DNA from: Mannheimia sp041807705
Lineage (GTDB): Bacteria > Pseudomonadota > Gammaproteobacteria > Enterobacterales > Pasteurellaceae
Length of the DNA stretch: 64,000 nt
Direction: 5' to 3'
NCBI RefSeq assembly: GCF_041807705.1
Contig: NZ_JBGTYY010000001.1
Location: forward strand, 1-64,000
Both the position numbers and the translations under genes were made by a program. The notes beneath the pieces are model-generated. The model ran no database searches, was not told where the DNA came from, and saw only the letters and a program-made list of their open reading frames with translations. The first letter of the stretch is position 1. Every line of letters starts with the position of its first letter. Positions 36,729-44,704 of this stretch are shown here, in pieces.

Positions 36729-37345
36729 TTCTCTAAACCAATTTTGATTGCAAGCCCGATAAATATCGAGCCGCAGATTTTATTTAACCAATTTCCAAAG
36801 GTTTGATTATGCCGTAAAAAACGCCCAACAGGTGCAGCGGCTAAGACTAAAATACTTACCCAAATAATGCTGGTAGATAAAAACGTTAGCCCCAACAGCA
36901 TAAAAGGTAAAAAGGTATTTTCCAAATTACTGGATACAAACTGCGGCAATAACGCCAAGAAAAAGAGCAATACTTTCGGGTTTAATAGATTGGTAATCAA
37001 CCCTTGACGAAATATCTTCCATAGAGGAAGTTTGTCTAGATTGATTTTCTCTAACACCAACGGCTCTCGCCACATTTTAATGCCGAGATAGCAGAGATAA
37101 ATTGCCCCTGCGTATTTCAGAAAATTAAATAAAGTGGGCGAATGTGCCACAATGCCTGCAAGCCCGAGTGAAACCGCAAGAATATGGCACAAAATACCCG
37201 CTAGAATGCCGAATGAAGACATTAAGCCCGACTTTTTCCCCTCAGCAATAGTGCGAGTTAAAATATAGATTGTATCCGAACCCGGGGTAAGATTTAGCAG
37301 AATACAAGCGGTCAAGAATCCCCAATAATTTACAATATCACTCAT
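36725..37345 (-). CDS. LysE/RhtB-family amino acid exporter
   Basis: 206 residues with about six hydrophobic helices. The family N-terminus is LLNLTPGSDTIYILTRTIAEGKKSGL, and LITNLLNPKVLLFFLALLPQF follows. It exports amino acids or homoserine lactone-like compounds; the substrate is unknown. It overlaps the RarD-like gene upstream by eight bases and priA downstream by four, so all three are probably co-transcribed. Confidence 0.9.
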   Translation of the reverse strand: MSDIVNYWGFLTACILLNLTPGSDTIYILTRTIAEGKKSGLMSSFGILAGILCHILAVSLGLAGIVAHSPTLFNFLKYAGAIYLCYLGIKMWREPLVLEKINLDKLPLWKIFRQGLITNLLNPKVLLFFLALLPQFVSSNLENTFLPFMLLGLTFLSTSIIWVSILVLAAAPVGRFLRHNQTFGNWLNKICGSIFIGLAIKIGLEK

Positions 37346-38237
37346 TGTTCACACTCAATTTACGTTTACGCTGCTGACGAAGAGCAAACATACCATCTAA
37401 CACCAAAAATAAAATCGAAATGAGTAGGCAGATCATTAAGATATACGATTCACTTGCAAGTCTTTCACCAATTAAGAAAGAAACCACCAACATCAATAGA
37501 GGCTCAACATAGCCTAATAAACCAAGCAAATTAAAGGGTAAAATCATGCTGGCTAGCGTATAGCTAATCAGTGCAGTGCCACTAATTAAACCCAGTAATG
37601 CAATAAAATAGTAAATATTAGGGTTTTGCGTTTCAACATATTGCATATCAGTTTGAGAGATAAAATAGCACGCTATAGGGAGCAAATATACAATTTCTAC
37701 CACAAAACTATGTAAATGACTTAAGCCAAATTTTCGGCGAAGGTAAAAATAGATTGGGTAACCAGTGCAAACAAATAAACTTGCTATCGAAATTTTTCCG
37801 GTAAACAAAATATTACTCGCCACACCAACGAAAGCCACAATAATAGCCAACCATTTATTAAAGGAAAGCGTTTCTTTATAGACCACTTTGCCAAATGCCA
37901 CCATAATAATCGGCATTAATAGATAGCCTATTGAAACCTCAATCGCTTTGCCGCTATTAGGAGCCCATAAAAACAGCCACATCTGCCCGCCCACAATAGA
38001 TGCTGTAATTAAAATAACAAGCAATAAATGGGGTTCTCGCTTGAGCCTTTGGAGAAATTCAATAAATTCGTTTTGTTTTTTAAAAAGGTATAAGGCAAGG
38101 AAAAGAAAAGGGATCGTAACCAGCATACGAATGCCGAAAATGCTCACACCTGCCAGCGGTTTTAGAAAGATCGCCAAATAGTACATACAGCCGAATAACA
38201 CAGAGGCTGAAAGAGATAAAAGAATGCCTTTTAACAT
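37338..38237 (-). CDS. rarD: EamA-family transporter, RarD-like
   Basis: 299 residues, ten hydrophobic helices, beginning MLKGILLSLSASVLFGCMYYLAIFLKPLAGVSIFGIRML, the RarD signature region with WLFLWAPNSGKAIEVSIGYLLMPI. These drug/metabolite transporter family proteins export small molecules; RarD is named for chloramphenicol sensitivity but its natural substrate is not established. Confidence 0.87.
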   Translation of the reverse strand: MLKGILLSLSASVLFGCMYYLAIFLKPLAGVSIFGIRMLVTIPFLFLALYLFKKQNEFIEFLQRLKREPHLLLVILITASIVGGQMWLFLWAPNSGKAIEVSIGYLLMPIIMVAFGKVVYKETLSFNKWLAIIVAFVGVASNILFTGKISIASLFVCTGYPIYFYLRRKFGLSHLHSFVVEIVYLLPIACYFISQTDMQYVETQNPNIYYFIALLGLISGTALISYTLASMILPFNLLGLLGYVEPLLMLVVSFLIGERLASESYILMICLLISILFLVLDGMFALRQQRKRKLSVNNE

Positions 38238-38337
38238 AGTGATAAGAAAGTAATTATTTTTTAATTTTTCAAATCTCCCCTCCCCCTCTTTTCTAAAGAG
38301 GATTGTCGAGTTCTAAATAAATGAATAATGTTCGGAG

Positions 38338-38406
38338 GTAGGGGCGGGTCCAGTGCCCGCCCCCAAATTAATATCGTTAGCGGACAGGCACGGGACCTGT
38401 CCCTAC
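38338..38406. repeat. REP/BIME-like element upstream of rarD
   Basis: GTAG next to a perfect 8-base-pair stem GGGGCGGG/CCCGCCCC (38338-38363) faces, on the other strand, GTAG next to GGACAGG/CCTGTCC (38406-38382). The layout is the same as at 18668-18726 but with different stem sequences. The unusually G/C-rich stems stand out from the A/T-rich surroundings. Confidence 0.65.
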
Positions 38407-38463
38407 TGATATTATAGAACTTACAACCCTGCTTTTATAAAGTGGGGTAAAGGGAGATTCGAC

Positions 38464-39681
38464 TTAGTCTTGACGATAGGTTTTCAAGAAATTCGCAAGG
38501 CGACCGATTGCCTCTTCAATTTGATGTGCATAAGGCAAGGTTACCACACGGAAATGATCTGGCTTATGCCAGTTAAAGCCCGTGCCTTGTACTAATAAGA
38601 CTTTTTCTTGTTGCAACAAATCGTAAATAAATTTTTGGTCATCTTTGATGCCGTACATTTCGGTATCAATTTTCGGGAACATATACAACGCCCCTTTCGC
38701 TTTCACACAGCTAATACCTGGAATTTGCACTAATAAATCGTGCATTTTGTTACGTTGCTCTAATAAGCGACCGCCCGGCAATACAAATTCATTAATGCTT
38801 TGATAACCACCCAATGCAGTTTGAATCGCGTGCTGCATTGGCGTGTTCGCACATAAACGCATTGAAGCCAGCATATCCAAGCCTTCAATAAAACCTTTAG
38901 CTTGATGTTTCGGCCCGCTTAACACCATCCAACCTTGACGGAAACCCGCCACACGGTAAGCCTTTGATAAACCGTTGTAAGTAACGGTTAATAAGTCAGG
39001 GGCAAGTGCTGCAATGTGGTGATGAACCGCACCATCATAAATAATTTTTTCATAGATTTCGTCTGCAAAAATAATCAGATTATGCTGACGAGCAAGCTCT
39101 GCAATTTCAAGTAAAATTTGACGGCTATACACCGCACCCGTTGGATTATTTGGGTTGATGACTAAAATCCCTTTTGTACGAGGAGTGATTTTTGATTTAA
39201 TATCTTCAATATCCGGGAACCATTCATTTTCTTCATCGCACAGATAATGCACCGCTTTACCGCCAGCCAAAGTTGAGGCGGCTGTCCATAACGGATAATC
39301 AGGCATAGGAATCAAAATTTCATCCCCATCATTGAGTAATGCTTGCATCGACATCGTAATCAGCTCAGAAACACCATTACCGATGTAAACATCGTTCACG
39401 TCCATTCCACGCATACCTTTTGATTGATAATACTGCACAATCGCCTTACGAGCTGAATATAAACCTTTTGAATCGCAATAACCTTGTGCTTTCGGTAAAT
39501 TACGAATAACGTCCACCAAAATTTCATCCGGTGCTTCAAAACCAAATGGAGCAGGATTACCAATATTTAATTTTAAAATTTTATGCCCTTCTTCTTCTAA
39601 ACGGAGAGCTTCTTTATGAATTGGTCCGCGAATATCGTAACGAACCTGTGCTAATTTATCTGACTTGGGAAAACGTTCCAT
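38464..39681 (-). CDS. alaA: alanine transaminase AlaA
   Basis: PLP class I aminotransferase that makes alanine from pyruvate and glutamate. 405 residues, the same length as E. coli AlaA and collinear with it: YDIRGPIHKEALRLEEEGHKILKLNIGNPAPFGF, INPNNPTGAVY, the PLP lysine in NGLSKAYRVAGFRQGWM and SMRLCANTPMQHAIQTALGGYQS. Confidence 0.95.
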   Translation of the reverse strand: MERFPKSDKLAQVRYDIRGPIHKEALRLEEEGHKILKLNIGNPAPFGFEAPDEILVDVIRNLPKAQGYCDSKGLYSARKAIVQYYQSKGMRGMDVNDVYIGNGVSELITMSMQALLNDGDEILIPMPDYPLWTAASTLAGGKAVHYLCDEENEWFPDIEDIKSKITPRTKGILVINPNNPTGAVYSRQILLEIAELARQHNLIIFADEIYEKIIYDGAVHHHIAALAPDLLTVTYNGLSKAYRVAGFRQGWMVLSGPKHQAKGFIEGLDMLASMRLCANTPMQHAIQTALGGYQSINEFVLPGGRLLEQRNKMHDLLVQIPGISCVKAKGALYMFPKIDTEMYGIKDDQKFIYDLLQQEKVLLVQGTGFNWHKPDHFRVVTLPYAHQIEEAIGRLANFLKTYRQD

Positions 39682-39867
39682 TGCTAACTTCCTATATGAT
39701 TAATTCTGCTATTTCCGCATACGATTGTTTAAAAAATCGATACTTTGTAATGAATTTGCAAACATTACTCTAATTTGAGAGGAAAAAAAAGAGGAAATAC
39801 GTTAAAATGATGGCCTTTTTTTAAATCAGCTAAAAACAAGCGGTATAATTTTTTCATTCTTTTGCAA

Positions 39868-41172
39868 ATGTCTATTTTTAACCAATTAAAACAAGAGCTT
39901 ATAAAAATTTATTCAAAAATAGGAAAAGGAGAAGGCTTAATCAGCATTCAAGCCTCCGTACCACTATTTGAAGAAAATCTACCGCTACTTGGTTGGTTAA
40001 AAGCACAAAATCAGCACTATCCACACTTTTTTCTACAATATCGTGATAAAGATGAGACAATTGCAACTGTGGGAGCAATTCGTCAATTTCATACCCTAGA
40101 AACCGCACAAGCCTTTATTCAACAACATAATTTGCCTCTAATCGGTGGATTACAATTTGAAGGTTACACTCAGTTTATTTTGCCTCAATTCACATTAGTA
40201 AAAAATCAGCAAAATTTGATCGCTTGTTTCTATTTCGATAGCGATAATATGGCGCAACAAGCGGTTGTTTTTGCACAATTTATTGCAAATTTTGAGCATA
40301 TTGAAGAATTGAGCTTGCCCGATAATCCGTTGCAATCCGTTGCAGCAGCCAGCAGTTTTGAGCAATGGGAAAGCAATATCAACAAAGCGATTTGTGCTAT
40401 TGGACAAGGCGAATTTCAAAAAGTGGTATTGGCAAACGCCATCCGTCTGCATTTTGAAAATCCGATTTGCAGCTATGATCTGATTGCACAAAGTCGCCAA
40501 ATCAATCAAGGTTGCTACCATTTCCTCTGGGCTGAAAGTGCAGAGGTTGCGTTCATTGGTTCAACCCCGGAGCGTTTATATCAACGCAAAGACAAGCAAT
40601 TTTTTACTGAAGCTCTCGCCGGTACAGTAGCAGTTACACCAAGTGAAACCCAAACAGAACTGAATGCACAATGGCTATTAAGCGACCCGAAAAATATCCA
40701 CGAAAATCAATTAGTTGTTGATGATATTGAGAGCAATCTTTCCGATTGTGTTACTGAATTTAAAGTATCTGAAGCGAAAATCAAACGGTTGCACAATGTC
40801 CAGCACTTACGCCGCCAAATTCAAGCTACGCTAAAACAAGGTGTTTTTGATAGTGATTGCTTAAGTCGTATTCACCCCACTGCCGCTGTAGCTGGGCTTC
40901 CTCGCCCAAAAGCAAAACAATTTATCACTGAAAATGAACCCTTTACCCGCCATTGGTACGCTGGCACTTTAGGGGTAATGAGTAATGATGAAGCCGAATT
41001 TTGCGTAACACTCCGTTCTGCCTTAATTTCACAAAATTCAATTACGCTTTATGCAGGGGCTGGCATTGTAGAGGCGTCAGATCCACAATCGGAATGGCAG
41101 GAAATTAAACGTAAATCACAAGGTATCGCTAAATTATTGAATATTGATTTAGTAACAAAAGGGGATCTGTAA
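39868..41172 (+). CDS. menF: isochorismate synthase MenF
   Basis: Converts chorismate to isochorismate at the start of menaquinone synthesis. 434 residues of the anthranilate/isochorismate synthase fold. C-terminal motifs: FIGSTPERLYQR, EALAGTVAV, HPTAAVAGLPRPKA, WYAGTLGV and LYAGAGIV. Start placed at the ATG at 39868, which lies in the tail of an uptake sequence and has no clear ribosome site. menD is not next to it. Menaquinol from this pathway would feed the DMSO reductase. Confidence 0.92.
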   Translation: MSIFNQLKQELIKIYSKIGKGEGLISIQASVPLFEENLPLLGWLKAQNQHYPHFFLQYRDKDETIATVGAIRQFHTLETAQAFIQQHNLPLIGGLQFEGYTQFILPQFTLVKNQQNLIACFYFDSDNMAQQAVVFAQFIANFEHIEELSLPDNPLQSVAAASSFEQWESNINKAICAIGQGEFQKVVLANAIRLHFENPICSYDLIAQSRQINQGCYHFLWAESAEVAFIGSTPERLYQRKDKQFFTEALAGTVAVTPSETQTELNAQWLLSDPKNIHENQLVVDDIESNLSDCVTEFKVSEAKIKRLHNVQHLRRQIQATLKQGVFDSDCLSRIHPTAAVAGLPRPKAKQFITENEPFTRHWYAGTLGVMSNDEAEFCVTLRSALISQNSITLYAGAGIVEASDPQSEWQEIKRKSQGIAKLLNIDLVTKGDL

Positions 41173-41401
41173 GGCAGACTTTCAGAACTTAAGCTCTTAA
41201 TTATTTATTTCTCTATTTTCATTTCCATCTTCCTAAAAAAATACATTATCGCTACAAAATTAGTAGTGGATATTCCCATAATTAAAAAATTTTCATTAGA
41301 GAAACGTTTACGTAAGACTCCTCAGACCACTCATTCTTATTTTATATAAAAAATGTGATAGACTCCTCGCAGTTTCGTTTTTATATTTAAGGAATAACTG
41401 A

Positions 41402-42385
41402 ATGAAATTCAATAAAAAATTAATTTTAACATTTGCTGCAACCTTAGTTTTAAGTGCTTGCGGAGCGAGCGGTAGCGGAGGTTCGTCTTCAACACCGAGC
41501 CCGTCCAAACCAGTACTAGAAACACAAAATGCTTCTCAGGCACAAAATGCACCTCAGGCACAAAATGCACCTCAGGCACACAATGCTCCTCAGGTAGAAA
41601 ATGCTCCTCAAACAGAGCTTGCTCCGCCCATACCAAAGCCACAATCACAAAAAATTGACGCTTCTTTTGAGAAAATTGGTTCAGTAAAACTTAATAAAGA
41701 CGCTCAAACTCTTGAGCTTAGTAGATTCACTTTGGTGGATAAAGCCGGTACAAAGCCAAAATTTGATGTGGTAAGCGGTAAACAAATTATTGAAGAAAAA
41801 GATTTTCTCGTATTAAATTTGGCTGATATTAATGCTGAACAACTCTCTAGCGATTTTCTTATCCGCAGTAGCGATGAGCTATTCTATGGCTACTATAACG
41901 ATACAAATAGCAAAAAGCTTGTCGATGCTGCCGATAAATTCAGTCAATATTTTGTCGTGTATGATGAGAAACGAGTAAATAATAATATCTCTGATAAATT
42001 AACAGCAACTTACCATAAAAAAGAAGGATTTGTATATGGTTCAAATCCACATACTAAAGAATTTGCCGCACGTATCAGCAAATTGGGTGATGTAGAAATC
42101 CAATTTAAAGATGGTGTAGCAACTGGAAGAGTGAAAGATGGAAACTCAGATATCTTTAATATTACTGGTAACACCAAGCAGTTAGAAATTGCACCAACAG
42201 AGGGTAACCCAATTATTATGGCAATTTTAACCCAAAATCAAAAAAGCTATACTCCAGGAATGGAAAAAGCAATTATGAAAACTAAGTTTATTGATTCAAA
42301 GGCTGGTAATTCCGACCAAAAATACTTTATCGGTGAAGCAAAAAGCGAGAACTGGCAAGCTATAATGGTTAGCGAGAAACAATAA
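41402..42385 (+). CDS. surface lipoprotein with hexapeptide repeats, possibly Slam-dependent
   Basis: 327 residues. Signal peptide with lipobox LVLSAC (Cys20), then a Gly/Ser linker and five QNAPQA-type hexapeptides (about residues 41-70) and a Pro-rich spacer. The C-terminal half (ITGNTKQLEIAPTEGN, KYFIGEAKSENWQAIMV) has alternating beta-strand-like sequence ending in a pattern like TbpB-barrel lipoproteins moved to the surface by Slam. Slam dependence is an inference from this layout. No partner gene is adjacent. The role could be host-protein or metal binding. Confidence 0.7.
   Translation: MKFNKKLILTFAATLVLSACGASGSGGSSSTPSPSKPVLETQNASQAQNAPQAQNAPQAHNAPQVENAPQTELAPPIPKPQSQKIDASFEKIGSVKLNKDAQTLELSRFTLVDKAGTKPKFDVVSGKQIIEEKDFLVLNLADINAEQLSSDFLIRSSDELFYGYYNDTNSKKLVDAADKFSQYFVVYDEKRVNNNISDKLTATYHKKEGFVYGSNPHTKEFAARISKLGDVEIQFKDGVATGRVKDGNSDIFNITGNTKQLEIAPTEGNPIIMAILTQNQKSYTPGMEKAIMKTKFIDSKAGNSDQKYFIGEAKSENWQAIMVSEKQ
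41523..41612 (+). repeat. five 18-bp in-frame tandem repeats
   Basis: Units of 18 bases based on CACAAAATGCACCTCAGG start at 41523, 41541, 41559, 41577 and 41595. The second and third are identical and the outer ones diverge by a few bases. They encode the hexapeptide linker of the lipoprotein. Unit length is a multiple of three, so copy-number change alters linker length but not the frame. Confidence 0.9.
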
Positions 42386-42414
42386 AAAAGTTATCTTCTG
42401 CTTAAAACTGAAAT

Positions 42415-42452
42415 AAAAAGACTGAGTCTGGATAATACCGGCTCAGTCTTTT
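42415..42452. terminator. terminator after the lipoprotein gene
   Basis: AAAAGACTGAG and CTCAGTCTTTT form an 11-base-pair stem between convergent genes, with T- and A-rich flanks allowing use in both directions. Confidence 0.75.
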
Positions 42453-42483
42453 AAATTGTAGAAAATCATCTTCTAACTTCTGC

Positions 42484-43109
42484 TTACTCAATCCCCACAA
42501 TTTTATGCGTTTGGATACTTAGCTGCCATCTAGGCTTATTTGGACGCTGATTTAATAACCCAATCTGGGTGATGGTTTCCAACAAATTCATTTTTCCCTC
42601 TTTTTCACAAGGCGAAAGGTAATAATGCTCTGCTTTAATTTTATTTTCCAATTGCTCACAAAACGTTTGAACCTCACCATCCACCACCACTCGCACTTCA
42701 TTAGCAAATTCAATGCAACGGCGTTGATATTTTTCTTGATACATTCGTTTTGGGCTAGTTGCTATATAATCAATTTGCGGTGGTATTTCTTTTAAACCGT
42801 TAGTTTCAATCGCTAAAAAATAGCCTTCTTTTTTTAGTTGATTAAGTAATAGCGATAAATTGGGCTGAATAGTTGGTTCTCCACCGGTGATGATGATATT
42901 TTTTGCCGAATAACTTCTTACTTTGGCAAGAATCTCATTTAACGTCCATTGCTCAAATTGATTGTAATTGGTGTCGCACCACGGGCAAGTGAGATTACAT
43001 TTGCCAAAACGCACAAAAATTGAAGGCATTCCGGTGTTAAAACCCTCGCCTTGTAAACTCTCAAAATTTCAACAATCGGAAAGCTTGGGTTAGAAATCAG
43101 TTCTGCCAT
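42484..43109 (-). pseudogene. queE: 7-carboxy-7-deazaguanine synthase QueE, frameshifted near the 5' end
   Basis: The reading frame from the ATG at 43109, which overlaps the queD stop as TAATG, gives MAELISNPSFPIVEI. It then leaves the family frame at a run of four T (43066-43063 on the minus strand). One more T would give the expected VEIFESLQGEGFNTGMPSIFVRFG and join the rest without change. The intact remainder contains the radical SAM motif CNLTCPWC and GGEPTIQ. The gene is either inactivated by a 1-base deletion or affected by a homopolymer sequencing error. The restored product would have 208 residues. Confidence 0.88.
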
Positions 43110-43531
43110 TATTTGCTGTACTCACAATAAGACGTTGGCGTTTCCCACAGGCGAATTAAACTTACCGGCAACCCCACTTTCTCGAGCTTTTCAAACATAT
43201 ATTTTGCCATTTCTTCTGCTGTCGTCCGGCTTGGAATACCGTAAACTTTCGATTTTAAATCGATAAGCAATTGTGCCACTTGGCTTTCACGTTCGTTGTG
43301 TAAATCGTAGATAAAGGCGTGATCCATTGAATCTAAAATATGGGTTTTCACTATTGCCTTCAGATCCGAATAATCCATCACCATTCCACGTTTTGCTCCT
43401 TCTTGGAACAGCTCTCCCGCTACTTCAACTTGCAATTTATAAGTATGTCCGTGCAGGTTTTGGCATTTTCCATCGTGTCCATCAAGCATATGTGCCATAT
43501 CAAAACTAAATTCTTTTGCAATTTTAAACAT
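43109..43531 (-). CDS. queD: 6-carboxytetrahydropterin synthase QueD
   Basis: Makes 6-carboxy-5,6,7,8-tetrahydropterin from dihydroneopterin triphosphate in the queuosine pathway. 140 residues. Zinc histidines and catalytic Cys: FDMAHMLDGHDGKCQNLHGHTYKLQV. The start at 43531 has AGAGGA upstream and overlaps the queC 3' end by eight bases; an open frame runs back to 43561. Confidence 0.94.
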   Translation of the reverse strand: MFKIAKEFSFDMAHMLDGHDGKCQNLHGHTYKLQVEVAGELFQEGAKRGMVMDYSDLKAIVKTHILDSMDHAFIYDLHNERESQVAQLLIDLKSKVYGIPSRTTAEEMAKYMFEKLEKVGLPVSLIRLWETPTSYCEYSK

Positions 43532-44192
43532 TGGATTGTCCTCTTTCCGCCAAATATTCATTCAAACCTTTTTCTCGCAAAATGCAACTCGGGCAGTCGT
43601 GGCAACCGCCTTCAATTCCTAAATAACAAGTGTGGGTATGCTCACGAATATAATCAAAAGCCCCTAATTTATCGGCTAATACCCAAGTTTCCTTTTTAGT
43701 CAGATACATTAATGGTGTACGAATGTTGAAGTTGTAATCCATTGCTAAATTTAGTGTTACATTCATTGATTTCACAAACACATCACGGCAATCAGGATAA
43801 CCACTGAAATCCGTTTCACATACACCTGTAAAAATGGTTTGAATGCCCTGCCCTTTAGCATAAATAGCAGTATAGAGTAAAAAGAGTGCATTACGCCCAT
43901 CAACAAAGGTATTTGGCGTATCGCCTTGTTGTTTGATTTCAGCATTATCATCCATTAACGCATTGGTGGTAATCGCTTTAATCACAGAAGTATCAATGAG
44001 CGTTTGTTTCACGCCTAAATCTTTTGCGATCCATTCAGCTTTTTCAAGTTCAATAGAATGGCGTTGCCCATATTGGAAAGTAAGCACTTCCACATTTTCC
44101 TTACCAAATTCTGCAATGGCTTGAAATAAGCAAGTGGTGGAGTCTTGACCGCCTGAAAAAATCACAACGGCTTTTTTGTTTTGAGATGTCAT
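43524..44192 (-). CDS. queC: 7-cyano-7-deazaguanine (preQ0) synthase QueC
   Basis: ATP-dependent conversion of 7-carboxy-7-deazaguanine to preQ0. 222 residues. PP-loop VIFSGGQDSTTCL near the N-terminus and the C-terminal zinc site GGCHDCPSCILR. First gene of queC-queD-queE, with its ribosome site AAGGA lying inside the preQ1-type riboswitch. Confidence 0.95.
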   Translation of the reverse strand: MTSQNKKAVVIFSGGQDSTTCLFQAIAEFGKENVEVLTFQYGQRHSIELEKAEWIAKDLGVKQTLIDTSVIKAITTNALMDDNAEIKQQGDTPNTFVDGRNALFLLYTAIYAKGQGIQTIFTGVCETDFSGYPDCRDVFVKSMNVTLNLAMDYNFNIRTPLMYLTKKETWVLADKLGAFDYIREHTHTCYLGIEGGCHDCPSCILREKGLNEYLAERGQSNV

Positions 44193-44198
44193 TTTGTG

Positions 44199-44236
44199 TC
44201 CTTAGTTTTTTTGCGTGGGAGGTTTTCGAACCACGG
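44199..44236 (-). ncRNA. preQ1-I type riboswitch upstream of queC
   Basis: On the minus strand the stem CGTGG/CCACG encloses a 12-base loop (TTCGAAAACCTC) and is followed by the A-rich tail CAAAAAAACTAAGGA. This has the same stem length, loop length and AAAAAACTAAGG tail as the Bacillus subtilis queC riboswitch. The tail contains the queC Shine-Dalgarno (AAGGA, 44203-44199), six bases before the ATG. CCT in the loop can pair with AGG to form the H-type pseudoknot, so preQ1 binding would block translation. Confidence 0.85.
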
Positions 44237-44416
44237 AATAACAAATACAAGCGGTTGTATTTTGCTTATATTTTGCGAAAGGCGGCATTTTACAAAGAAT
44301 TAGGTAAAATGGCTATTTAAATCACATAAACTATCGCAATAAATTGCAGAATTTACTTTCTCTTGTACCTAAAATTAACTAGAATTGAGCAAGTGATTAT
44401 TAAAAGGAAGATTAAA

Positions 44417-44665
44417 ATGCTCTCACCGAAAAATTTAGAAGCCATTGCTCAACAATTACACAATGCGTTACCCCAAAGTCTAAAAAATGTAGGTAACGAT
44501 CTAGATGAAAAATTCAAACAAATTCTACAAGCTCAGCTTGCTCGCCTTGATGTAGTAACCCGTGAAGAGTTTGATGTTCAATCACAAGTTTTACTTCGCA
44601 CGCGCGAGAAATTAAATGAATTAGAAAAGCGTCTTGATGAATTAACTAAAGATGCTCAATCCTAA
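44417..44665 (+). CDS. ubiK: ubiquinone biosynthesis accessory factor UbiK
   Basis: 82 residues, formerly YqiC/BMFP. N-terminal LSPKNLEAIAQQLHNALPQSLKNVGNDLDEKFKQ is followed by a coiled coil (EKLNELEKRLDELTKD). It assists the soluble Ubi complex in making ubiquinone. The ATG at 44417 follows AAGGAAG; an open frame upstream to 44363 lacks support. Confidence 0.88.
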   Translation: MLSPKNLEAIAQQLHNALPQSLKNVGNDLDEKFKQILQAQLARLDVVTREEFDVQSQVLLRTREKLNELEKRLDELTKDAQS

Positions 44666-44704
44666 ACCGATTTGAATTTGTAAATTCGTAAAAGGAAATA
44701 AAAA

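Noticed and set aside
41523..41612. 18-bp repeats considered as a CRISPR array or a phase-variable tract
   Set aside because: The units are contiguous with no spacers and lie inside a coding frame; an 18-base unit keeps the frame so it does not switch expression on and off.
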